A stretch of 17,661 bases of DNA from Chloroflexota bacterium (GCA_024636135.1 JAGXHP010000097.1:1-17661); one strand, 5' to 3'. Positions 1 to 8,588 are shown, numbered from the stretch's first letter. Translations and numbers: made by a program. The notes: generated by a model from the letters alone, not told the origin.

Positions 1-1
1 C

Positions 2-670
2 TCCGTGAGCGGCCAGCCGGCGATCTTCGCCATTCCCGAAGGCTCACAGGTAAGCGCCGAAGCCATTGGCGTGGGGACCGTGAGGACCACCGATCTTCTG
101 GCGCTCCTCCAGCCGGGTGAGAAGGCGATTGCATTCCAGGTGGACCGCGTGACCGGCATCGACTTCCTCGTCAAGCCGGGCGACACGATCGACATCGTCA
201 CCACGCAGGCCATCAACGTCCTGCAGGAGACTGCCGACTCGGCCGCGAATACCGACGAGAACGCGCCTCCGCGTTTCGAGGCGATCCCCGGGCTCGAGGC
301 GGCACGCTCGGTCAAGGCCATCCTCCAGGACAAGCGCGTCCTCTACGTGAGCGCGACCAAGTCCCAGCAGCCTGAGCCTGTCGACACCAACGGCGACGGA
401 ATCATCGACGATGCCGACGTCCAGCCTGAGCAGGCGGTGATCGACAGCGTGATCATCGTGATCGCCGGCACCGCGCAGGACGCCGAGGTGATCAAGTTCG
501 CCCAGAACGACCTGGGCGAGGTCGGCTCGCTGACCGCCATCGTGCGCCATGCGGATGATGATGCGATCGAAGAGACGCTTGGCATCACCATCGACCAGCT
601 GGTCGCCGAGTACGGCCTGCGGATTCCCAGCATCGTCGAGCAGCTGAACCAGGAAGGGGCGACGCCGTAG
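2..670 (+). CDS. cpaB: CpaB/RcpC-type Flp pilus assembly protein (5' truncated by window edge)
   Basis: The frame is open to the left edge, so this is the C-terminal ~220 residues of a longer protein; the GTG at position 5 is probably internal, because the SAF domain and the N-terminal membrane anchor are absent. The CpaB signature is visible as a segment ending in VDRVTGIDFLVKPGDTIDIV (about residues 46-65 counting from position 5), which matches the family's conserved G-L-x-x-P-G-D-x-V-D-V stretch. CpaB is a periplasmic or cell-surface component of the Tad secretion apparatus, and its place directly ahead of cpaE and cpaF is the normal gene order. An acidic insert contains a textbook EF-hand-like loop, DTNGDGIIDDAD (residues 127-138), which is not part of the core family. 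Family confidence is high; the true start cannot be seen. Confidence 0.85.
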   Translation, partial: SVSGQPAIFAIPEGSQVSAEAIGVGTVRTTDLLALLQPGEKAIAFQVDRVTGIDFLVKPGDTIDIVTTQAINVLQETADSAANTDENAPPRFEAIPGLEAARSVKAILQDKRVLYVSATKSQQPEPVDTNGDGIIDDADVQPEQAVIDSVIIVIAGTAQDAEVIKFAQNDLGEVGSLTAIVRHADDDAIEETLGITIDQLVAEYGLRIPSIVEQLNQEGATP

Positions 671-684
671 GAGGCCACGGCCTC
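671..684 (+). other. Short hairpin right after the cpaB stop
   Basis: GAGGCC and GGCCTC flank AC immediately after the stop codon, forming a small GC-rich palindrome in the 40-base gap before cpaE. No T-run follows. It may be a processing or attenuation hairpin within the operon, or chance in GC-rich DNA. Confidence 0.25.
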
Positions 685-710
685 ACGCGGCGCCGCCTGG
701 AGAACCCAGC

Positions 711-1955
711 ATGATCAAGGTCCTCATCGTCGACGACATCCCGGAGACGCGCGACCACCTGTCGCGCCTCCTCGGGCTGGAGCGCGAGATCGACGTGGCT
801 GGCACGGCCAGCTCCGGCGAGGAAGCGATCCAGGTGTCGATGGACATGCGTCCGGACATCATCGTCATGGACATCAACATGCCCGGCATGGACGGCATCG
901 ACGCTGCGGAGATCATCTCCCAGCGTCTGCCGAACAGCCCGATCATCATGATGAGCGTCCACGGCGAGGCCGAGCACCTCAAGCGAGCCATGCTCGCCGG
1001 AGCTCGGGAGTTCCTGGTCAAGCCCTTCAGCGGCGATGAGTTCGCGACTTCGATCAAGCGTGTCCACGAGCGCGAGCTCGCGCGACGCGACCAGCTCCAC
1101 ACCCAGGTCGGGATTGCCGCCCCGGTGCCAAGTGCCGATGCGGGGAGCGATGACGACCACCAGGTCATCGCCGTGTTCTCGCCGAAGGGCGGCTCCGGGC
1201 GGACGACCCTCGCCACCAACCTGGCGCTGGCGCTGAAGCAGGAGACGAACCAGCGCGTGGCGCTCGTCGACGCCAACCTCCAGTTCGGGGATGTCGGCGT
1301 GCTTCTCAACCTGAACCCCAAGAACCGGTCCGTGGTGGACGCGGTGGACGGCGGCGAGCCGGACCGCGACCTGCTCGAGTCGGTCATGGTCGATCACTCG
1401 ACCGGCATCCGCGTGCTCCTGGCGCCGCCGTCCCCCGAGGGCGCGGACCTCGTCACGCCCGCATACATGCGCAAGATCATCGAGATGCTGCGCGAGAACC
1501 ACGATTGGGTCGTGGTCGACGTTCCATCCGGCCTGAGCGATCACACGCTGGGCATCCTCGATGCGGCCGATCAGATCATGGTCGTGGCCGCCCTCGAGAT
1601 CACGACGATCAAGAACGTTCGCCTCTTCCTGGAGGTGGCGGATCAGCTTGACTATGAGCGATCGAAGGTGCGCCTGGTGATCAACCGATCGGATGCCTCG
1701 CAGGGCATCCGCATCGGCGACGTCGAGGCCTCCATTCGACGCTCGATCGACGGAACGATCGTTTCCGACGGCCGGCTGGCCGTGCTTGCGGTGAATCGCG
1801 GCGTGCCATTCGTCGTATCCCATCCAGAGTCGCCGCTCGCGCGCGACGTCATCACGCTCGCCCGGACGCTTGCCGGCGAGGGAACTACCGGCAAGGCCAC
1901 CGAACCTGCCCCAAACGAGAAGACCGCGAAGCGCGGACTCTTCGCACGCCGCTGA
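711..1955 (+). CDS. cpaE: CpaE/TadZ: receiver domain fused to MinD/ParA-like ATPase, pilus localisation
   Basis: 414 residues. Residues 1-120 are a receiver domain with the acidic pair D8-D9, the phospho-acceptor D54 in VMDINMPGMDG, S82 and the conserved K104 in FLVKPF. Residues 150-395 are a MinD/ParA-type ATPase with a deviant Walker A, K159-GGSGRTT-166: the signature lysine K159 is kept but the usual second lysine is R164. A Walker B-like VVVDVPSG follows. CpaE/TadZ proteins set the polar or focal position of the Tad machine; many have degenerate receivers, whereas this one keeps all the residues needed for phosphorylation. The ATG at 711 is preceded by GGAG at 8 bases. The tail ends in basic GLFARR. 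The gene lies between cpaB and cpaF, 22 bases ahead of the latter, so co-transcription is very likely. Confidence 0.93.
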   Translation: MIKVLIVDDIPETRDHLSRLLGLEREIDVAGTASSGEEAIQVSMDMRPDIIVMDINMPGMDGIDAAEIISQRLPNSPIIMMSVHGEAEHLKRAMLAGAREFLVKPFSGDEFATSIKRVHERELARRDQLHTQVGIAAPVPSADAGSDDDHQVIAVFSPKGGSGRTTLATNLALALKQETNQRVALVDANLQFGDVGVLLNLNPKNRSVVDAVDGGEPDRDLLESVMVDHSTGIRVLLAPPSPEGADLVTPAYMRKIIEMLRENHDWVVVDVPSGLSDHTLGILDAADQIMVVAALEITTIKNVRLFLEVADQLDYERSKVRLVINRSDASQGIRIGDVEASIRRSIDGTIVSDGRLAVLAVNRGVPFVVSHPESPLARDVITLARTLAGEGTTGKATEPAPNEKTAKRGLFARR

Positions 1956-1977
1956 GCTGATTGGAAGGACGCCGCAC

Positions 1978-3432
1978 ATGTCATTGCTGAAGCGAATCGA
2001 GCGGGCCCGTCCCGCTGCCGAGGGGGAGTCGCAGACGCCCGCCGTGCCCGCCGTGCCCGCCGAGGTGCCGCCGTCAGGCGACGCACCCCAGTCGCCGGCG
2101 CCCACGCCCGGCGGCACGCCCACGCCACCGCCCGCCGCTGCGCCATCGCGCTTCGCTGGCGCCATGCCGGCGCGCGAGTCGTTCCGGGAGGCGAAGTTCC
2201 GCGTCCAGAACCGGCTCATCAACGAGCTCGACCCGAAGCTGGACCTGACGAACCAGGTCGAGGTCCGTCGCCAGATCGAGGCGCTCTTCGGCACGATCGC
2301 CGACGAGGAGGGCCTGGCCCTCACCCGCGCCGAGCGCGTGCGCATGCTCGAGCAGATCACCGACGAGATCCTGGGCCTCGGTCCGCTGGAGCCGCTGCTC
2401 CGGGACGAGACCCTCACCGAGGTGATGGTCAACGGGCCGCAGCAGGTCTACATCGAGCGTGACGGCAAGCTGGAGCTCACGAACGTGACGTTCCAGAACG
2501 ACGAGCACGTGATGAAGATCATCCAGCGCATCATCGCGCCGATCGGCCGCCGCGTGGACGAGTCGAGCCCGATGGTCGACGCCCGCCTGGCCGATGGCTC
2601 CCGCGTGAACGCCATCATTCCGCCGCTGAGCCTCGTCGGCCCGGTCATCACCATCCGAAAGTTCTCGGCCACCCCGTTCACGGTGGACGACCTCATCCGC
2701 TTCGGCACCGCCACGCCGGAGATGTTCGAGTTCCTCGAGGCCTGCGTGAAGGCCCGTCTCAACATCTTCGTGTCCGGCGGCACCGGCTCGGGCAAGACGA
2801 CGATGCTCAACATCCTGAGCTCGTTCATCCCCGATGACGAGCGGATCGTCACCGTCGAGGACGCCGCCGAGCTTCAGCTTCGGCAGGAGCACGTCATCAC
2901 CCTGGAGGCGCGTCCGTCGAACATCGAGGGCAAGGGCGCCATCCCGATCCGCGAGCTCGTCCGCAACTCGCTGCGCATGCGCCCCGACCGTATCGTGGTC
3001 GGAGAGTGCCGCTCCGGCGAGGCGCTCGACATGCTCCAGGCCATGAACACCGGCCACGACGGCTCGATGTCCACCGGCCACGCCAACACCCCCCGCGACA
3101 TGCTCAGCCGCCTCGAGACCATGGTGCTCATGTCCGGCATGGACCTGCCGCTGAAGGCGATCCGAGAGCAGATCGCCTCGGCGGTGGACCTCATCGTCCA
3201 CCAGAACCGCCTGAAGGACGGCCAGCGCAAGATCACGAACATCACCGAGGTCCAGGGCATGGAGGGTGACGTCATCGTCATGCAGGACGTCTTCGTGTTC
3301 GAGCAGACCGACGTGGTCGACGGCAAGATCCAGGGCCAGCTCAAGCCGACCGGGATTCGCCCGCACTTCGTCGAGCGCTTCGAGACCGCGGGCATCCACC
3401 TCCCGGCGAACATCTTCGGATCACCGTTCTGA
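1978..3432 (+). CDS. cpaF: CpaF/TadA secretion ATPase of the Tad pilus
   Basis: 484 residues. A hexameric type II/IV secretion-family ATPase that powers Flp pilus assembly at the cytoplasmic face. Walker A is GGTGSGKTT (residues 267-275), the Walker B region ends at E343 in RPDRIVVGECRSGEALDMLQ, and the family signature continues as AMNTGHDG and H368 in STGHANTPRD. The N-terminus (about residues 20-58) is a Pro/Ala-rich, probably disordered tether, followed by the helical N-terminal domain. I chose the ATG at 1978 because GGAAGGA lies 8 bases upstream; the open frame extends back to 1870 but that would overlap cpaE. The stop overlaps the tadB start as TGATG, a translational-coupling arrangement. 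Confidence 0.96.
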   Translation: MSLLKRIERARPAAEGESQTPAVPAVPAEVPPSGDAPQSPAPTPGGTPTPPPAAAPSRFAGAMPARESFREAKFRVQNRLINELDPKLDLTNQVEVRRQIEALFGTIADEEGLALTRAERVRMLEQITDEILGLGPLEPLLRDETLTEVMVNGPQQVYIERDGKLELTNVTFQNDEHVMKIIQRIIAPIGRRVDESSPMVDARLADGSRVNAIIPPLSLVGPVITIRKFSATPFTVDDLIRFGTATPEMFEFLEACVKARLNIFVSGGTGSGKTTMLNILSSFIPDDERIVTVEDAAELQLRQEHVITLEARPSNIEGKGAIPIRELVRNSLRMRPDRIVVGECRSGEALDMLQAMNTGHDGSMSTGHANTPRDMLSRLETMVLMSGMDLPLKAIREQIASAVDLIVHQNRLKDGQRKITNITEVQGMEGDVIVMQDVFVFEQTDVVDGKIQGQLKPTGIRPHFVERFETAGIHLPANIFGSPF

Positions 3433-4418
3433 TGCTGCCCATCATCATTGCGGGACTCGCGGCCCTCGCCGTCCTCGTCATCGCCGTCGGCATCTCGATG
3501 AGCGCCGGTGGCGGGACCGTTGCGTCGCGCCTTGAGCGCTACGCCTCGGCTGGGCGGGGCGAGACCCCCGAGAGCGGCGGCGAACGCGAGTCCGCCGTCG
3601 TGGCCGGTCTGTCGCGCGTCATCGAGCGCCAGGACTTGAATACGCGGCTGAGCGTCGACCTCGCTCAAGCCGACTTGAAGATGCGGCCGGCCGAGTTCCT
3701 GATCCTGTGGGCCGTGACGCCGATCATCTTCGTGGGTGCGGCGATCCTCATCGGATTCGTCTTCCCCGGCTTCCAGAACATCGTGGCGCTGGGCGGGATC
3801 TTCCTGCTCGGCGTGTATGCCCCGCGCTTCTACATCAAGCGACGACAGTCGAAGCGGTTGCGGGTGTTCGGGGAACAGCTGCCGGACACGATCACGCTGC
3901 TGGCGAACTCGCTCCGCGCCGGATCGTCGTTCCTCCAGGGCATCGAGCTCGTCACGCGTGAGGCCCGACCCCCGATCAGCGAGGAGTTCGACCGCGTCGT
4001 CCGTGACATGCAGCTCGGCATGGCTCTCCAGCCGGCACTGAACAACCTGGTCCGTCGCGTGGCGTCAGAGGACCTCGAGCTCATGGTGACCGCCATTCAG
4101 ATCCAGAGCCAGGTCGGCGGCAATCTTGCCACCGTGCTCGACTCCATCGCCTTCACCATCCGTGAGCGCGTCCGGATCAAGGGCGAGATCAACACACTTA
4201 CTGCCATGCAGCGATATTCCGGCTACGTGATCACATTGCTGCCGGTCGGCCTCGCGGGGCTCCTGTTCCTCATCAGCCCGTCGTACATGACCGCCATTTT
4301 CAACAAGCCGCCGGAGATGTTCGGGCTGCCGTTGGGCATCGTGTTCTTTGCCATCGGCCTTATCAGCATGGGCTTTGGGTACGTGCTGATCCGCCGCATC
4401 GTCGACATCAAGGTGTAG
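3432..4418 (+). CDS. tadB: TadB inner-membrane platform protein (GspF family)
   Basis: 328 residues. A T2SSF/GspF-fold membrane protein that couples CpaF to pilin extrusion. An N-terminal span covers about residues 2-24, a pair of spans about 90-134, and a cytoplasmic GspF domain begins near L150 (LPDTITLLANSLRAGSSFLQ) and runs to about 260, with the typical QSQVGGNLATVLD stretch. Two further spans close the protein (about 262-280 and 296-320). The ATG shares bases with the cpaF stop (TGATG). Its partner TadC starts 4 bases after the stop. Length and topology are ordinary for TadB. Confidence 0.93.
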   Translation: MLPIIIAGLAALAVLVIAVGISMSAGGGTVASRLERYASAGRGETPESGGERESAVVAGLSRVIERQDLNTRLSVDLAQADLKMRPAEFLILWAVTPIIFVGAAILIGFVFPGFQNIVALGGIFLLGVYAPRFYIKRRQSKRLRVFGEQLPDTITLLANSLRAGSSFLQGIELVTREARPPISEEFDRVVRDMQLGMALQPALNNLVRRVASEDLELMVTAIQIQSQVGGNLATVLDSIAFTIRERVRIKGEINTLTAMQRYSGYVITLLPVGLAGLLFLISPSYMTAIFNKPPEMFGLPLGIVFFAIGLISMGFGYVLIRRIVDIKV

Positions 4419-4422
4419 CTGA

Positions 4423-5337
4423 ATGACTCCTGAGATTCTCATCGCGGTCCTGGCGGCCGGCGCAGTCCTCCTCATCACTTACGGCATTGCGGCGCGGCCA
4501 GCGGAGGACGCCGTCCAGGCGCGCCTGTCGCAGCTCGTCGTCCAGCCAAAGAGCATCGAGGAGGTTGAGCTCCAGCAGCCGTTCTACGAGCGGATGGTCC
4601 GACCCATGATCCAGCGCATGGCGCGCGCGGGGCGGCGCCAGGAAGGCGGCTTGATCCAGCGGATCGATGCCAAGCTCGAGCGCGCCGGCTACCCCGGCGG
4701 CCTGCGTGGCGCCGACTGGGTCGGCGTGAAGCTCATCTCCCTGATCGTATTCGCGGTCATCTTCTTCCTGCTCGGCACCTTCGTTCTCGGATCGCCGGTG
4801 CTCGGGCTGCTGATGATCGTGGTCGGCGGCGCCGTCGGCTATATCGCTCCCGAATTCTGGCTGGGCAGGAAGGCCTCCGCCCGTTCCTTGGGCATGGTTC
4901 TTCAGCTGCCGGACGCCCTCGACCTCCTGACCATCTCCGTCGAGGCCGGCCTGGGATTCGACGCGGCGTTGGCCAAGGTCGTGGAGAAGATGGAAGGACC
5001 ACTGGTCGACGAGTTCCGCCAGGCGCTCGCCGAGGTCCGCATGGGCCGGGCGCGTCGTGATGCGCTGCGGGACGTCGCGAACCGCGCCGATGCTCAGCCG
5101 GTGAGCAACTTCGTGGGCGCCATCATCCAGGCCGAGCAGCTCGGCGTACCGATCGCCAAAGTGCTCCAGATCCAGTCGAACCAGCTGCGCATCGAGCGCC
5201 GCCAGCGAGCCGAGGAAGCTGCCGCCAAGGCCCCGGTGAAGATGCTCTTCCCGATGGTCGGCTGCATCTTCCCGACGATCTTCATTGTCATCCTCGGTCC
5301 CGCCGTCGTGACCGTCATGAGCGGACCGGGCATCTAG
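4423..5337 (+). CDS. tadC: TadC inner-membrane platform protein (GspF family)
   Basis: 304 residues, the second GspF-type platform protein, thought to act together with TadB. One N-terminal span (about 3-22), two central spans (about 105-145), a cytoplasmic GspF segment starting at L162 (LPDALDLLTISVEAGLGFD) with QAEQLGVPIAKVLQIQS, and a C-terminal span (about 275-300) ending in a short tail. An AAGG lies 9 bases before the ATG, inside the end of tadB. The next gene starts only 2 bases after the stop, which ties the two-component system to the pilus operon. Confidence 0.93.
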   Translation: MTPEILIAVLAAGAVLLITYGIAARPAEDAVQARLSQLVVQPKSIEEVELQQPFYERMVRPMIQRMARAGRRQEGGLIQRIDAKLERAGYPGGLRGADWVGVKLISLIVFAVIFFLLGTFVLGSPVLGLLMIVVGGAVGYIAPEFWLGRKASARSLGMVLQLPDALDLLTISVEAGLGFDAALAKVVEKMEGPLVDEFRQALAEVRMGRARRDALRDVANRADAQPVSNFVGAIIQAEQLGVPIAKVLQIQSNQLRIERRQRAEEAAAKAPVKMLFPMVGCIFPTIFIVILGPAVVTVMSGPGI

Positions 5338-5339
5338 GG

Positions 5340-6053
5340 GTGCTTCCGCCGGTCCGGCCGGCCGTCCTGCTGGTCGACGACGACCTGACGCTTCTCGCCG
5401 TCCTGTCACGCCGCGTGAATCGCGCGGGGTTTGACGTTCGGACTGCCATGTCCGGCGAAGCCGCGCTGAAGCAGCTCGAGGCGTCCTGGCCCGCGCTGCT
5501 GGTCATCGATCTCATGATGCCGGAGATGGATGGCTTCGAGCTCGCTCGTCGGGTGAAGCAGCTCGCCGACCTGCCGATCATCGTGCTCTCGGCGGTGGAT
5601 GAGTCAGAGGCGAAGGTCACGGCGCTCGAGCTGTATGCCGAGGACTACGTGACCAAGCCATTCGACCCCGACGAGGTCGTGGCTCGCATTCAACGAATTC
5701 TCCGTCGCGCGTCCCTCGGGAGTCCGCAGATCTCGCTCGCCGGGGGCGATATCGAAGTCAATCTCGCGTCACGCCAGCTCACCACCCCGGGGGGAACACA
5801 GCAGCTCACTCCCACGGAAGCGCGCTTGCTGCATGTGCTGGCGTCGGCGGTGGAGCGCGTCGTTCCCACCGACGAGCTGCTCGGTCGCGTCTGGACCGAT
5901 GCGGATGGTGCGGACCCGTCCTACCTGTGGGTCACGGTCCGACGCCTGCGCCGCAAGCTTGAGGCCGATCCCGATCGTCCCCGGCACCTCATTACGGAGC
6001 GCGGGATCGGATACCGGCTCACTTCGGGGACCACCGCCGTCCCACGCGCCTGA
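5340..6053 (+). CDS. OmpR/PhoB-type response regulator
   Basis: 237 residues. Receiver domain: acidic cluster D13-D15, phospho-acceptor D57 (VIDLMMPEMDG), S84, K106 in TKPFDP. C-terminal winged helix from about residue 138, with the family hallmarks LTPTEARLLHVL, the recognition-helix region SYLWVTVRRLRRKLE and the closing RGIGYRL. It should bind DNA as a dimer after phosphorylation by the kinase encoded 1 base downstream. The start is GTG at 5340, with AGGG just upstream. Gene order tadC-regulator-kinase suggests that it controls pilus genes. The tandem repeats upstream of the minor-pilin cassette at 10197-10216 are a plausible but untested target. Confidence 0.9.
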   Translation: MLPPVRPAVLLVDDDLTLLAVLSRRVNRAGFDVRTAMSGEAALKQLEASWPALLVIDLMMPEMDGFELARRVKQLADLPIIVLSAVDESEAKVTALELYAEDYVTKPFDPDEVVARIQRILRRASLGSPQISLAGGDIEVNLASRQLTTPGGTQQLTPTEARLLHVLASAVERVVPTDELLGRVWTDADGADPSYLWVTVRRLRRKLEADPDRPRHLITERGIGYRLTSGTTAVPRA

Positions 6054-6054
6054 C

Positions 6055-7527
6055 ATGGCGCGACCGGGTCTCTGGCTTCGCGCCTTCATTGCACTTCTCA
6101 TCGCCGTCCTGCCGCCGCTGCTCCTGGTCATCGGCACGGTCGTCCTCGCCGATGCGTTGCTCGCGGGACGCGACGCGGAAGTCGTGGCTGCCATCGTGGT
6201 CGGTGGCTCGGTGCTGTGGGCCGCCCTGCTGGCAATCTTCTATGCGCGAGCGATTGCGGATGATGTCCGATCGCTGCTCTCGGTTGCCGAGCGCGGGGAG
6301 CGGCGCAACGAGATAGAGATCGGGGACCCTCACGGACAGCTGGCCGCGTCCCTGGCGGAACGCAACCGCCAGGTGGCAGCCCTTGTCACAGAGACGGGCC
6401 GCGTCCCCATTGACGACACGCCCATCGCGGTCGTGGACGCCGTGCTGAGTGCGGTCCGGTCCGTCACCGGCGACGCGACGTGGCGCTGCGCCGTGTTGGA
6501 ATCCGAGAACCCGGCGCTGCTGCCGGCGGGCACGTACCACGGGACGGACGATGCACGGCCCAGCGAGCCCCTGGGGGATCTGGAGCGCTGGGCCGCAGTG
6601 TCGACTGGAGAAGTACCTGCCAGGATCGAAGGTCCGTGGGGCGCCTTCCTGGCAATCGATGTCGGCGCGAGCGACCGCCTCCGCTCCGTCCTCTACGCCC
6701 CGTGGGAGGGTCGTCCCCAGCCGACGCCCGCCGAGATCGACCTGCTGACGCTCGTGGGTCAGCACGCCGGCACAGCGATCGAGCACTCGCTGCTGTACGC
6801 CCAGGTGCGTACGCAGGCGGACGAGCTCAATCGGCTGGCCGCCGTGCAGAGCGACTTTCTTCGGGGCGTGACCCACGATCTCCAGACACCGCTGACGAGC
6901 ATCAGCGCCCTGGCGACGGAGCTGCGCGCCGATGACTCGCTTGCGCACGCAACGCGGGCCGACCTCGAGTCAATCAGCTATCAGGCGGAGCGCCTGCGAC
7001 GCATGGTCAGCCAGCTCCTTGTGGCTTCACGCCTGGAGGCTGGGGTTCTCACGCCGCAGCAGGAGGTCTTCGCCGTTGCCCCGCTCGTGGAGCGCACGTG
7101 GGCGGCCCTCCGCGCGGACCGCCCATTCGAGCTCGTGGTCACTGGCGCACCTCACCTTGCAGTCGCCGATTCAGATCGGTTCGAGCAGGTGCTGTGGGCC
7201 ATCATGGACAACGCGGTGAAGTACAGCCCGCCCGGTTCGCCGATCACCGTCCACGTCCGTCCGGACCGACCAGGCGAGCTCCTCGTGACGATTTCGGACG
7301 CGGGTGCCGGGATGGATGCGGAGACCGTCAAGCGCGCGTTCGATCAGTTCTTTCGCTCGACACAGGCGCGGAGGTTGGCACCTGACGGCAGTGGCGTGGG
7401 ACTGTATGCGGCCAATGGCCTGATGCGCGCCATGGGCGGCTCGATTGAGATCGATTCACACCTCGGCACGGGAACGACCGTGACGTTGCATGTTCCCGCG
7501 GAGGTCGTGGACGAGGCATCGGCCTAG
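6055..7527 (+). CDS. Membrane sensor histidine kinase
   Basis: 490 residues. Two N-terminal membrane spans (about 9-33 and 42-62) with almost no loop outside, so signal sensing is probably within the membrane or in the cytoplasm. A HAMP-like linker is followed by a GAF-like segment (about 127-250). The HisKA dimerisation domain carries the phospho-acceptor H274 in THDLQTPLTS. The HATPase_c domain shows the N box around N386 (IMDNAVKYSPPG), the G1 box SDAGAGMD and the G2 box GSGVGLYAANG. The ATG at 6055 is 1 base after the regulator's stop. An open frame continues back to 5833, but that part overlaps the regulator's winged helix and is a shadow. The stimulus is unknown. Confidence 0.9.
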   Translation: MARPGLWLRAFIALLIAVLPPLLLVIGTVVLADALLAGRDAEVVAAIVVGGSVLWAALLAIFYARAIADDVRSLLSVAERGERRNEIEIGDPHGQLAASLAERNRQVAALVTETGRVPIDDTPIAVVDAVLSAVRSVTGDATWRCAVLESENPALLPAGTYHGTDDARPSEPLGDLERWAAVSTGEVPARIEGPWGAFLAIDVGASDRLRSVLYAPWEGRPQPTPAEIDLLTLVGQHAGTAIEHSLLYAQVRTQADELNRLAAVQSDFLRGVTHDLQTPLTSISALATELRADDSLAHATRADLESISYQAERLRRMVSQLLVASRLEAGVLTPQQEVFAVAPLVERTWAALRADRPFELVVTGAPHLAVADSDRFEQVLWAIMDNAVKYSPPGSPITVHVRPDRPGELLVTISDAGAGMDAETVKRAFDQFFRSTQARRLAPDGSGVGLYAANGLMRAMGGSIEIDSHLGTGTTVTLHVPAEVVDEASA

Positions 7528-7536
7528 ACACAGCGA

Positions 7537-7564
7537 AGGAGGGCGGTGCAGGCACCGCCCTCCT
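7537..7564. terminator. Bidirectional hairpin between convergent genes
   Basis: A perfect inverted repeat of 13 bases per arm (AGGAGGGCGGTGC and its complement) around a 2-base centre, lying between the kinase stop (7527, plus strand) and the TadG-like stop (7584, minus strand). There is no long T-run on either side, so it may act as a stem-loop barrier or 3'-end stabiliser instead of a classical intrinsic terminator. Its position between convergent genes supports a terminator role. Confidence 0.75.
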
Positions 7565-7583
7565 CGTGGTCCGGCGGTCGAAT

Positions 7584-8588
7584 CTACCGGGTCAGCCCGA
7601 TGAAGTTCGTCCTCGAGTAGCAGGTCGGACTCGTGACGTTGCACGGTGGGGTTCCGTAGCCGGCCGGAACGCCGGGCAAGGCGTAGAACTCCTCGAAGGT
7701 GCCGCGAATCGTCGACGCGTGCTGGTCGTACCCGGTCAGCGTGAACGCCGCGAGGGTGATCACCTCATAGTTGAGGTTCGATCCGCCCTTCGTGTTCGTC
7801 TGGCTCCAGATCGGGATGAGCACGGTCTGGCCGATCCAGCCATCAAGGCAGGCACGAACGGCGGACTTGTTCATGTTGCCCGGAGCACCCTGGACCCATA
7901 CCGGGAACGTCATCGCCGGGTTATTTGGCCCGCAGATGCTTGCCGCCAGGGTACCCGCGTCGTTGTTCCCATTCCAGGTGAGGAAGCCGAAGTTTCCTGG
8001 GCCCTCGTAGCCCTCGGTCAACACGTACTCGGTCCCGTACTCGAAGTCCGAGTCGAATGATGCGATCGGCAGGAGAACGCCCGAAGGGGCCTGGTTCAAG
8101 ATCCCGGACGTCATCGCGGTCGCCTCGGTCGCAACATGGATCGACGAGATGCCAACTACCTTCATGAAAAAGGTTCCCGGGTCGCTTGCCGCATCGACGC
8201 GTACGCCCTGCGCGCCCGCCGGGATGGTTCCCGCCGACGTCACCGAGCCAAGGTCGACCTCGACACCAGGGCCGATGCCCGGCCGCACGTAGACGGCCGC
8301 CCAGGTGCACCCATCCGCGGTCACGCACCCGTTGGCCTGGACACTGCCCTGCATCGCGGCGTAGACGTCGGAACCGGTGCGTCCGCCGTCCAGGTAGTGA
8401 TCCGCGATCATCTTCGTGCCAGCCATCGACGCGAGGTCGGCGACATTCTGGTTCGAGCGCCGCTCGCGGAAGCCGACACCCGTGTCGATGACGAGCCCTG
8501 CGATGAGCAGGAGCACGATCAATCCGCCGGCCACCATCACGACGATCTGGCCGGACTCGTCTTCGCGATTGCGAATTCGATTCCACAT
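7584..8588 (-). CDS. TadG-like pilus-associated protein, left cassette
   Basis: 334 residues. The N-terminus has the TadE/TadG-type membrane segment, GQIVVMVAGGLIVLLLIAGL, followed by the NVADLASMAGT helix typical of TadG_N (PF13400-type) proteins. The remaining ~280 residues are an extracellular domain with no motif I recognise, containing six cysteines. It shares spaced similarity with the TadG-like protein at 11894-13072 (for example TIPAGAQGV against SIPAGSQGV, and later IPxW-type segments). I chose the ATG at 8588 because AAAGGA lies 9 bases upstream; an ATG at 8648, overlapping the upstream TadE stop as TGATG, would add 20 residues. Last gene of the leftward cassette; probably a cell-surface or tip-associated component. 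Confidence 0.82.
   Translation of the reverse strand: MWNRIRNREDESGQIVVMVAGGLIVLLLIAGLVIDTGVGFRERRSNQNVADLASMAGTKMIADHYLDGGRTGSDVYAAMQGSVQANGCVTADGCTWAAVYVRPGIGPGVEVDLGSVTSAGTIPAGAQGVRVDAASDPGTFFMKVVGISSIHVATEATAMTSGILNQAPSGVLLPIASFDSDFEYGTEYVLTEGYEGPGNFGFLTWNGNNDAGTLAASICGPNNPAMTFPVWVQGAPGNMNKSAVRACLDGWIGQTVLIPIWSQTNTKGGSNLNYEVITLAAFTLTGYDQHASTIRGTFEEFYALPGVPAGYGTPPCNVTSPTCYSRTNFIGLTR

Noticed and set aside
1870..1977. Upstream extension of cpaF
   Set aside because: Overlaps the end of cpaE and lacks a ribosome site, whereas ATG 1978 has GGAAGGA at good spacing.
2038..2066. Short tandem GCCGTGCCC repeat
   Set aside because: Part of the Pro/Ala/Val-rich N-terminal tether of CpaF; ordinary low-complexity coding, not a mobile or CRISPR repeat.
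585..2432. Long minus-strand open frame (615 codons) opposite cpaE/cpaF
   Set aside because: Lies antisense to well-supported genes; composition is Arg/Ser/Asp/His-rich without motifs, typical of GC-rich shadows.
2074..3399. Minus-strand open frame (441 codons) opposite cpaF
   Set aside because: Asp/Leu/Val/His-rich mirror of the cpaF codon pattern; no domain, no ribosome site.
4408..5409. Minus-strand open frame (333 codons) opposite tadC
   Set aside because: Antisense shadow of tadC, low-complexity charged protein with no recognisable features.
5833..6054. Upstream extension of the histidine kinase
   Set aside because: Overlaps the regulator's DNA-binding domain in another frame; the membrane segment begins right after ATG 6055.
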